A program made the position numbers and the translations under genes. A stretch of 11,112 nucleotides of DNA from the NCBI GenBank assembly GCA_028873275.1, contig JAGWLJ010000023.1:1-11112 (forward strand), read 5' to 3'. Shown in pieces: positions 6,316 to 11,112 of this stretch; the first letter of the stretch is position 1, and every line of letters begins with the position of its first letter. The notes under the pieces are model-generated. The model was not told the origin of the DNA. It did not search any database and saw only the letters and a program-made list of their open reading frames with translations. The DNA is from Pseudomonadota bacterium (GTDB lineage Bacteria; Pseudomonadota; Alphaproteobacteria; Rickettsiales; SXRF01).

Positions 6316-6711
6316 ATGATCAGCGCATCGACGGAACCGGATTATCTGAACGCAAAGAAGCAGCAGCGTTATGTGCTGGCGCTGGCGTTCGAGGATCAGC
6401 AGCGGCAACATATCATGGACAATCTGCCGTCCTACGTGCTGTCCCAGATTCGTCAAAGATATAATCCCGACCAGCTGTCGCTGAAGCAATTGCTGGATGC
6501 CGATCGCAAAGGATTCGACGGCCGGGTATTCGAAGAGCATGGATCAGATTTCGACGACGATCTTGAACTGGATGGCGATGAAGAAGAATCCATAGAAGCA
6601 AATCTGGATTCCCTCGCATGCGCACATGAGCCGATCTCGTTTGAGCAACGCGAGATTGAGCGTCGTCAGCGCTTGACCGCTAACTACGGCACCGGCTTCA
6701 GCAATAATTAA
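6316..6711 (+). CDS. Unknown protein with a strongly acidic centre (131 aa)
   Basis: I do not recognise this family. The N-terminal 65 residues look helical (NAKKQQRYVLALAFEDQQRQ, then LPSYVLSQIRQRYNPDQLSL). Residues 74-94 are densely acidic (EEHGSDFDDDLELDGDEEES). The C-terminal 25 residues are charged (ISFEQREIERRQRL). There is no signal peptide or membrane segment. The start at 6316 has AAAGTGA about 6 nt upstream. It is the first plus-strand gene, divergent from the packaging module across about 157 nt. A highly acidic tract can occur in DNA-mimic or nucleic-acid-partner proteins, but nothing shows that here. A probable terminator follows, so it may be transcribed alone. Confidence 0.7.
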   Translation: MISASTEPDYLNAKKQQRYVLALAFEDQQRQHIMDNLPSYVLSQIRQRYNPDQLSLKQLLDADRKGFDGRVFEEHGSDFDDDLELDGDEEESIEANLDSLACAHEPISFEQREIERRQRLTANYGTGFSNN

Positions 6712-6729
6712 ACGGTTCTTTATTACGCT

Positions 6730-6758
6730 TGCAGCGGTTTAATGCCGCATGCATTTTT
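6730..6758 (+). terminator. Probable intrinsic terminator
   Basis: TGCAGCGG (6730-6737) pairs with CCGC-A-TGCA (6745-6753), leaving one bulged A and a 7-nt loop. TTTTT at 6754-6758 follows directly. It lies about 19 nt after the stop at 6711. The bulge makes it weaker than a textbook case. Confidence 0.5.
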
Positions 6759-6906
6759 CATAATTGAAAATTTATTTTTTAATTTACCCTTCCAGTCAAC
6801 TTTTTTTGGATATATCTTTTGCCGCGCTCTGATAAATCCAATAATGCTACAAATCGACGCATAAAACGTCCTAACACAATACTCAAAAAACAGGGAGAGT
6901 TTCAGT

Positions 6907-7401
6907 ATGACACAAGGCATCGGCTTCGGCGATGAAGGCAAACCGGTCAGGAAACCCTTATCCTCCGGCCGCCTTCGACGGCGATCCGACCGGCAGACCG
7001 GTCTGGCCTGGCTTGATGAGCCTTATAATCATGCGAAAGGGGAAATGGCCCTGTGGGTGGCAGTGATCACGCAGGCGATGATGGATGCCCTGAGCCAGGC
7101 AAAAACCGCTGAAGCCTCCTATCAGAAACACGAGGCGATCTGCTGGCTGACAAGCAACAGCAAGGATTTTGCCATGGTATGCCTGTGCGCCGGGCTTGAT
7201 CCGGCTTATGTAAGACGCAAAGCCAAGAAGGCACTCGCAGCGCCGGTTCCATGGCGCGCCGAAGCGGGAAAGGGCAAACGCTATCTTGAACGTAAGGCTT
7301 ATCGCAGGCGCATAAAGGAAGCCGTCCGGCAGACGTTAAATCCGGATAACGTCGCTAAAGTCGTTCCCGGTCCATGGGCCAGGGCTTGCTCAGAGCAATA
7401 A
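6907..7401 (+). CDS. Unknown basic protein with a W-x-S-x-F-x-VC-x-AGLDP-x-VR motif (164 aa)
   Basis: The most distinctive part is residues 76-103, HEAICWLTSNSKDF followed by AMVCLCAGLDPAYVRR. This Trp, Phe-x-x-Val-Cys, Ala-Gly-Leu-Asp-Pro, Val-Arg spacing is one I associate with short phage-linked and alphaproteobacterial proteins of unknown role. It looks like a small helix-turn-helix-type fold, which would suit DNA binding. Both ends are basic: GRLRRRSDRQ at 21-30, and GKGKRYLERKAYRRRIKEAV at 121-140. No membrane segment or signal peptide is seen. The start at 6907 has GGGAGAG about 8 nt upstream. The next gene starts 37 nt after the stop, so the two probably form an operon. Divergent placement beside the packaging genes makes a role in that element plausible; this is inference. 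Confidence 0.8.
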   Translation: MTQGIGFGDEGKPVRKPLSSGRLRRRSDRQTGLAWLDEPYNHAKGEMALWVAVITQAMMDALSQAKTAEASYQKHEAICWLTSNSKDFAMVCLCAGLDPAYVRRKAKKALAAPVPWRAEAGKGKRYLERKAYRRRIKEAVRQTLNPDNVAKVVPGPWARACSEQ

Positions 7402-7438
7402 ACTCCCTCCGTTTACCACTTTTCAAAGGAATCCTTTA

Positions 7439-7960
7439 ATGGGTACAGAATCCTATGGTCTGGAGTTCCGCCCCGCGGTGTTGAGCTTCTCCCGCCGCCG
7501 GGGCCGGCCGAGAAGCGTGCATCGCGGCACGGATACGGGAACACCGGAGCTGATCATGAAGCGCCTCAAGGGAGAAACGGCGGAGACGCTGGATCTCTGC
7601 CTGGCGCGCAACATCATCACCCGCGAGCAGCACTGGTGCGGCATTCACCTGCGCTGGCTATACACCCTGCGTTACGGCGCGCCGGGCGTGCGCGCCGTTG
7701 ATCCTTCCCATTTCGGAGGTCGGGAAATAAAAACGGACGATCCCGAATGGCGCTCATCCCGCGAAAAAGAATACCATGACGCCATGCGCATACTGGCCGC
7801 CGGCAGCAATGTCGCATTGGCTCTAAGCATTTGCATCCATAATGAACGTCCCAATTTTCTGTATGCGCAAACCGCCCGCCAGATAGCAGCTGCTGAAAAA
7901 GGGATTCTGTCGCTCCGCAATGCGCTAGACGCGCTGGCGGCGCACTGGGGAAGAAAATAA
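7439..7960 (+). CDS. Unknown protein with an AT-hook-like N-terminus (173 aa)
   Basis: No function is known to me. Residues 19-25 (RRRGRPR) contain the RGRP core of an AT-hook, a minor-groove DNA-binding motif. GTPELIMKRLKG follows. The middle is rich in conserved-looking aromatics: NIITREQHWCGIHLRWLYTL (59-78), RYGAPGVRAVDPSHFGG, and an Asp-Pro-x-Trp segment (DDPEWRSSREKEYHDAMRIL). This arrangement resembles a conserved alphaproteobacterial hypothetical family as I recall it, but I cannot name it. The protein is soluble by appearance. AAGGA lies 8 nt before the ATG at 7439, and the gene follows the 164-residue one by 37 nt. No terminator is visible directly after the stop. Likely partner of its upstream neighbour; DNA association is inferred only from the AT-hook. 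Confidence 0.8.
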   Translation: MGTESYGLEFRPAVLSFSRRRGRPRSVHRGTDTGTPELIMKRLKGETAETLDLCLARNIITREQHWCGIHLRWLYTLRYGAPGVRAVDPSHFGGREIKTDDPEWRSSREKEYHDAMRILAAGSNVALALSICIHNERPNFLYAQTARQIAAAEKGILSLRNALDALAAHWGRK

Positions 7961-8095
7961 GGGCATAGGGATAAAGCATCTGGAATCCCGTAACTATCCG
8001 GCAATAAAGAGGGTTTTATCGAATTTTTATTAAAATTTAAATCAAATTTATGGCAATAGTAACGGCAAACTAACTGATTTTTAATTATATTTTCC

Positions 8096-8124
8096 TTGCT
8101 CTGTATTGGTACATTTATTACACT
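8096..8124 (+). promoter_or_regulatory. Candidate promoter of the pilin gene
   Basis: TTGCTC (8096-8101) and TACACT (8119-8124) are 17 bp apart in an AT-rich gap of about 210 nt, placing the start of transcription roughly 40 nt before the pilin ATG. Both boxes depart from consensus. No TTAA-N7-TTAA CtrA-type site was found nearby. Confidence 0.3.
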
Positions 8125-8171
8125 GAACCTTAGCTGATTGATTCAGCACATTCTCTTATATGGAGTTCCTT

Positions 8172-8333
8172 ATGAAAACCCTCATGAACCTCTTTAAAGA
8201 TGAAGCCGGTGCCACAGCCATTGAATACGGCCTGATCGCCGCCCTGATTTCAGTCGCCGCCATTGCTGCCATGACGGCGGTGGGCACGAACCTGTCGGGC
8301 ACTTTCACCACGGTTTCGGGCAATCTGCGCTAA
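8172..8333 (+). CDS. flp: Flp-type (type IVb, Tad) pilin
   Basis: Small pilin precursor that is cleaved by a TadV/CpaA-type prepilin peptidase and assembled by the Tad machinery into adhesive surface fibres. The 53-residue protein has the full signature: a short charged leader (MKTLMNLFKDEAG), cleavage expected after Gly13, then ATAIEYGLIAALISVAAIAA with the Glu at +5 and adjacent Tyr that define Flp pilins, and a short polar tail ending in LR. Length is normal. The start at 8172 has GGAG about 7 nt upstream. A strong terminator lies just downstream, so it is a single-gene transcript, as highly expressed pilins often are. No tad or cpa assembly gene is present in the window, so the machinery must be elsewhere. 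Confidence 0.93.
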   Translation: MKTLMNLFKDEAGATAIEYGLIAALISVAAIAAMTAVGTNLSGTFTTVSGNLR

Positions 8334-8357
8334 TCCGTATAGCATATATCGTAATAG

Positions 8358-8388
8358 AACCCTCTGCTTGCGGAGGGTTTTATTTTTT
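8358..8388 (+). terminator. Intrinsic terminator of the pilin gene
   Basis: AACCCTC (8358-8364) pairs with GAGGGTT (8373-8379) around an 8-nt loop, followed by TTTATTTTTT. It lies about 25 nt after the pilin stop codon. Confidence 0.88.
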
Positions 8389-8420
8389 GCACCGCTTTCC
8401 GTTTCGTTCACCAATTATAA

Positions 8421-8442
8421 AGAGAGCGGTGCTACGTTCTCT
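8421..8442 (+). promoter_or_regulatory. Hairpin immediately before the hydroxylase start codon
   Basis: AGAGAGCG (8421-8428) and CGTTCTCT (8435-8442) pair over 8 positions including one G-U, with a 6-nt loop, and end 2 nt before the ATG at 8445. The gene has no other clear ribosome binding site in this stretch; the only purine-rich segment is the left arm. It could occlude or position the ribosome, or be a protein-binding site in the DNA. Confidence 0.4.
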
Positions 8443-8444
8443 GC

Positions 8445-9263
8445 ATGGCTTCCATAGTCAATACCATCCTCTCTTCCAGCGCTATCCTTGCCATCTGGCT
8501 GTGCGGCTTTTTCGTAACGTTCACCCTGCTGGGCAGATTGCTGCCCTGTAATCCCGGTCAGGCCTGGTGGCGCAAGGATTCATGGACGGATATCGCCTAT
8601 TTTTTCATTCTGCCCGTTTTCACCCGCTTCGTTCGGATATTGTTCATTGGCGCCGGAGTGTTTTTTATTTTCCGCAGCCAGTCGAATGACAGCATTCAGC
8701 ACTATCTCCGCAGCGGCTACGGCCCTCTGGGCGCCCTTCCGCTGTGGCTGCAGGCCGCCGCGGTATTCCTGCTCTCCGACCTTCTGCTATACTGGACACA
8801 CCGCTGGTTTCACGGCAGGACGATGTGGCGTTTTCATGCCATTCATCATTCATCATCGCATGTCGACTGGCTGTCCACCTACCGCTTCCATCCCGTCAAT
8901 GTCTGGCTTACCTTCACACTGGTGGACGTGCTGATGCTGTTCCTTGGTTTTTCTCCCGAGGCGACCGCCATCATGGGCGGGGTCAACATGATGTATTCGG
9001 CGATGGTGCACGCCAACCTCAACTGGACGTTCGGCCCGTTCAAATACGTATTCGCCAGCCCGGTGTTTCATCGCTGGCACCATACGGCGCAGGAGGAAGG
9101 CATGGACAAGAATTTTGCGCCCACTTTCCCGCTGCTCGATATCGTTTTCGGGACGTTCTACATGCCGGAAGGCCGCCGGCCGGAGCATTACGGCGTCCCC
9201 GGCAGCAATATCCCCGACCACTTTATAGGGCAGATGATCTGGCCGTTTAAGGCGCGGCGGTAG
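8445..9263 (+). CDS. Sterol desaturase / fatty acid hydroxylase superfamily membrane protein
   Basis: Integral-membrane di-iron oxygenase that hydroxylates or desaturates a lipid using O2 and an electron donor; the substrate cannot be told from sequence. The eight-histidine pattern is intact: HRWFH (119-123), HAIHH (131-135), a further His in MVHANLNW (189) and HRWHH (209-213). Hydrophobic segments lie near 12-30, 49-75, 96-117 and 151-188. YRFHPVN (146-152) and FGTFYMPEGRRPEHYGVPG (235-253) are typical of the family. The 272-residue length is normal. The start at 8445 is the first ATG of the frame but has no obvious Shine-Dalgarno and is preceded by a hairpin. Bacterial relatives act on carotenoids, sterols or hopanoid-like lipids and acyl chains. 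The last 17 nt overlap the convergent gene. Confidence 0.93.
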   Translation: MASIVNTILSSSAILAIWLCGFFVTFTLLGRLLPCNPGQAWWRKDSWTDIAYFFILPVFTRFVRILFIGAGVFFIFRSQSNDSIQHYLRSGYGPLGALPLWLQAAAVFLLSDLLLYWTHRWFHGRTMWRFHAIHHSSSHVDWLSTYRFHPVNVWLTFTLVDVLMLFLGFSPEATAIMGGVNMMYSAMVHANLNWTFGPFKYVFASPVFHRWHHTAQEEGMDKNFAPTFPLLDIVFGTFYMPEGRRPEHYGVPGSNIPDHFIGQMIWPFKARR

Positions 9264-9597
9264 CGGGAGCGTCCAACAGCTTGTTTACGTCATCCCCGGA
9301 AAGCTCGGCGGCTGGAGCGGCCGCAGCTTCCGCCACGGGAACCGCAGCATCAGCCGGTGCTGCCGCCAATGGCGCTAATGTTTTCAGGTCGAGGACATTC
9401 TGGAGATAAATGCCATCGCGTTCGATGCGATATGCCTGCGGCAGACCGCTCGACTTGAAGGCCTCGAGCGCATTTAAGGCTTCCACCAGCATGAAGTCCT
9501 TTGCGTCCTTATACACGCGGTAGCGATTGCCCGATACCGCCAGCTCCCGGCGCGGAATGGGCAGTTGCTCGAATATATGCGCTGCGGTGCCTGTCAT
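9247..9597 (-). CDS. Small unknown protein ending in a FliM/FliN-like peptide (116 aa)
   Basis: Not a family I can name. Residues 10-72 form the folded part: PIPRRELAVSGNRYRVYKD, then FMLVEALNALEAFKSSG and a beta-like YRIERDGIYLQNVLDL. Residues 73-98 are an Ala/Pro-rich linker. The last stretch, LSGDDVNKLLDAP (99-111), resembles the LSQ(D/E)(D/E)IDALL peptide found at the ends of flagellar switch proteins FliM and FliN and of some other proteobacterial proteins. No signal peptide or membrane segment is seen. The start at 9597 has AGGA about 10 nt upstream. The 3' end overlaps the hydroxylase by 17 nt, in a convergent arrangement. Codon use looks ordinary for the window. Confidence 0.75.
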   Translation of the reverse strand: MTGTAAHIFEQLPIPRRELAVSGNRYRVYKDAKDFMLVEALNALEAFKSSGLPQAYRIERDGIYLQNVLDLKTLAPLAAAPADAAVPVAEAAAAPAAELSGDDVNKLLDAPATAAP

Positions 9598-9762
9598 TCT
9601 CTGCCGTTCCTGCCCTTTCCGTATCGCCTGTGAATGTTCTAAATGGTCCGGAATATTTTAGTCAAATGCTGGCTTTTATTATTCCGCTTATGCTCAATTG
9701 CCGTTTGCGCCGCCGCATGGATTATGGTATAAAAGTTAAATAACATTAGTTTCTGGATACGC

Positions 9763-9921
9763 ATGGGCGAAAACGATAACATACACACGGTCAGTACTCA
9801 TCCCCCTCTGGCTATGGATATTCAGGACAGCCAGCTGGGCAGTTTAGTTCCGGCTTCCCCCTTGCGCGAACAGCTCAATAAATTACGCCACGAGCTGAAA
9901 AAACAATCCCCCCATCGCTAA
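9763..9921 (+). CDS. Possible small protein (52 aa)
   Basis: An open frame beginning MGENDNIHTVSTHPPLAMDI and ending in a helical basic tail (LREQLNKLRHELKKQSPHR). It has no similarity I recognise. Support comes from its placement in an otherwise empty gap, an AT-rich upstream region with TATAAA at 9728-9733, and the heptad-like Leu spacing of the tail. Against it are the weak ribosome binding site (GGAT) and the small size. Its stop overlaps the stop of the convergent FlgC-like gene by 4 nt. Confidence 0.45.
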   Translation: MGENDNIHTVSTHPPLAMDIQDSQLGSLVPASPLREQLNKLRHELKKQSPHR

Positions 9922-10268
9922 GTCACCATATTGAGCAGGCTCTGCTGCATATTGCCAGCAACCTGGATCGTTTTCAGATTGGCCTTGAAATCATAGGTAG
10001 CGATCGACTGATTTACCCTCTCCTGTGCCATATCGACATCGGGAAGCTGGGCTGTCGCGCCGGGATTGGAGGTATCGGGCACACTGATTGCGGCCGGTGT
10101 AACGTTTTTTGATTTTGCCAGCACGCCGCCATTGCCGAGCGAAACCTGATCAACCTGCTGCGGCGCATATTGGGGAGAAAGCTGATTGGCGGTGTTATTG
10201 GCGTTGACCTGCAAGCGCGCTTCTCCGGCACTCAAACCAGAAACCGCTGCATCGATAGCCGAAACCAT
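9918..10268 (-). CDS. Orphan FlgC-like flagellar rod protein
   Basis: Resembles a short flagellar axial protein. The N-terminus, AIDAAVSGLSAGEARLQV followed by NANNTANQ (4-28), matches the rod-protein N-terminal domain, where ANNxAN is the hallmark. The C-terminus, DVDMAQERVNQSIATYDFKA followed by NLKTIQVAGNMQQSLLNM (77-114), matches the FlgC C-terminal domain. Both helices would pair as in other axial proteins. At 116 residues it is shorter than usual FlgC (about 135-140), mainly in the middle. The start at 10268 has a very good ribosome binding site (AAAGGAG, 7 nt) and a perfect TATAAT upstream. No flagellar gene adjoins it, so it is either a second, specialised rod-like protein or a displaced paralogue. 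The proper flgC would be expected in a flgB-flgC-fliE operon elsewhere. Confidence 0.75.
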   Translation of the reverse strand: MVSAIDAAVSGLSAGEARLQVNANNTANQLSPQYAPQQVDQVSLGNGGVLAKSKNVTPAAISVPDTSNPGATAQLPDVDMAQERVNQSIATYDFKANLKTIQVAGNMQQSLLNMVT

Positions 10269-10296
10269 AAGAATTCTCCTTTAGGAGTAATTGCTT

Positions 10297-10302
10297 ATTA
10301 TA
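10297..10302 (-). promoter_or_regulatory. Perfect -10 box before the FlgC-like gene
   Basis: The minus strand reads TATAAT here, about 29 nt before the start codon, so transcription would begin just ahead of the ribosome binding site. No TTGACA-like -35 box is visible at 16-18 bp. A separate promoter for this gene is plausible, since it is 105 nt from the upstream acyltransferase. Confidence 0.4.
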
Positions 10303-10373
10303 AACCGCGGCTATTTAATATTTAGTTAATTATGACTGGCTGGCAAGCTAATTAGTAACGGCAAAACAAGGCG

Positions 10374-11112
10374 TTATTTTCTTCCGACCGCCGCCTCCCT
10401 TACCGATGCAAGGGCGGCGGCAATGGCATGCCGGCAATGCGCCGCCAGATGCTTGCGGTCGCCATGCTCGCTGAGAGTCGTGGCAGGCAGGAACACCAGT
10501 TCGGCGGACACTGAGCCCAGCTTCAGCAATTCCCACAGATGCGGCACCAGCGGCATGTCGCCGTACCAGGCAAGCAGCGGCCATTGCGTGCTGTCCACCG
10601 GCAGGCGGCGGATGCGCGTATAGGCGATGGCGGCCGGCTGCACCAGCAGTTCGCGCTCGCCCACGGGTTCCTCAGCCAGGCTGAAGAAGCCGGATTTAAA
10701 CGGCAGCAGGTGCCGCCCGTTGCCGGTGGTCGCCTCGGGAAACAGGCTGACCGCTTCGCCACGGGCCAGCGCCGCCCGCAGCGCGTCACCGGATTCCCTG
10801 ACCTTGTCGGGACGGCGGTCGACGAACACATCACCGCATAAGCGGCAGATGCCGCCGATCAACGGCCAGCTGGCGATTTCGCTTTTGGGCGTGAAGCGCA
10901 CCGGCGCCTGGCTGCCCAAGATACAGACATCGAGATAGGAAAGATGATTGCTGACCACCAGCAGTGGCCGCCCCTCGTCCAGCCTGCCGGTTGTTTTCAA
11001 ATGCACGCCGAGAATGGGAAGAATGCCTTTATAGCACAGCCGCACCAGCCGGTCGCGCCATACAGTTTTCCCTAGCCGTCTGGCCACCCACACCGGCAGG
11101 CACCAGAAGCCT
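10374..11112 (-). CDS. PlsC-family 1-acyl-sn-glycerol-3-phosphate acyltransferase (partial, N-terminus beyond right edge)
   Basis: Membrane-associated enzyme that moves an acyl chain onto a lysophospholipid, normally making phosphatidic acid in glycerolipid synthesis. The catalytic NH(x4)D motif is present as SNHLSYLD. It is followed by block II FVDRR and block III FPEATTGNG, where the usual EGT is EAT. Block IV is less clear (VQPAAIAY). A GTG at 11093 could start the frame, but the frame stays open to the window edge with sensible residues (GFWCLPVWVARR) that resemble the hydrophobic N-terminal anchor of the family, so the true start is most likely outside. The stop is at 10374. No clear terminator follows, and the FlgC-like gene lies 105 nt downstream on the same strand. 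It could also be an OlsA-like or other lyso-lipid acyltransferase; substrate is not decidable. Confidence 0.9.
   Translation of the reverse strand, partial: GFWCLPVWVARRLGKTVWRDRLVRLCYKGILPILGVHLKTTGRLDEGRPLLVVSNHLSYLDVCILGSQAPVRFTPKSEIASWPLIGGICRLCGDVFVDRRPDKVRESGDALRAALARGEAVSLFPEATTGNGRHLLPFKSGFFSLAEEPVGERELLVQPAAIAYTRIRRLPVDSTQWPLLAWYGDMPLVPHLWELLKLGSVSAELVFLPATTLSEHGDRKHLAAHCRHAIAAALASVREAAVGRK

Noticed and set aside
7425..7437. Near-perfect palindrome AAAGGA-A-TCCTTT around the ribosome binding site of the gene at 7439.
   Set aside because: The single central base cannot form an RNA loop, and the left arm is explained as an ordinary Shine-Dalgarno sequence.
9501..9743. An 80-codon plus-strand frame overlapping the 116-residue gene.
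   Set aside because: Most of it is antisense to the better supported minus-strand gene, and it has no ribosome binding site or protein pattern of its own.
8057..10365. The 13-mer TAGTAACGGCAAA occurs in two intergenic gaps (8057-8069 and 10353-10365).
   Set aside because: One or two exact 13-mer matches are expected by chance in a window of this size, and the flanks do not align, so it is not supported as a repeat or operator.
1..11112. Search by eye for tRNA genes, CRISPR repeats, insertion sequence ends, integrase genes and att-like direct repeats.
   Set aside because: None was found. Short inverted and direct repeats seen are isolated and do not form arrays or element ends.

Overview
The window looks like a chromosomal segment of an alphaproteobacterium. 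The signs are a terminase, portal and HK97-type prohead protease of the kind found in alphaproteobacterial gene transfer agents (GTAs) and related prophages, a Flp/Tad-type pilin, a cytochrome b561/YceI pair, a glycine-zipper outer-membrane lipoprotein and a PlsC-type acyltransferase. Genes are tightly packed, moderately GC-rich by eye, and separated by short AT-rich gaps. The genus cannot be decided from this sequence.

Left part (1-6158), mainly minus strand: a head and packaging module read right to left. It begins with a small helical protein in the small-terminase position (6158-5820), then the large terminase (5763-4375), then two very small unknown genes (4294-4010 and 3997-3830) closed by a strong intrinsic terminator. 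After a second terminator-like hairpin come the HK97-family portal (3645-2350) and, much further on, the prohead protease (450 to beyond the left edge). The module is not contiguous. Between portal and protease sits about 1.9 kb of cell-envelope genes: a SlyB-like lipoprotein on the plus strand (1789-2349) and a cytochrome b561-yceI pair on the minus strand (1646-527) that runs into the protease with no visible terminator. This split order, together with the absence of any visible integrase or repressor, fits a dispersed GTA-like cluster or an old domesticated prophage better than an intact prophage, but the window is too short to prove it.

Middle part (6316-7960), plus strand and divergent from the packaging module: three unrecognised small proteins. 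One has a very acidic centre. One has a Trp/Cys/GLDP motif between basic tails. One has an AT-hook-like RGRP motif. The last two look like a short operon and could be DNA-associated accessory or regulatory proteins of the same element; this is inference.

Right part (7961-11112): a single Flp-type pilin gene with its own terminator, a membrane-bound di-iron hydroxylase of the sterol desaturase/fatty acid hydroxylase superfamily, a small Ala/Pro-rich protein ending in a FliM/FliN-like peptide, a possible 52-residue protein, an orphan FlgC-like rod protein and the start-truncated PlsC-family acyltransferase. Three convergent gene pairs in the window end with abutting or overlapping stop codons.

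No tRNA, rRNA, CRISPR array, insertion sequence or attachment site could be supported.
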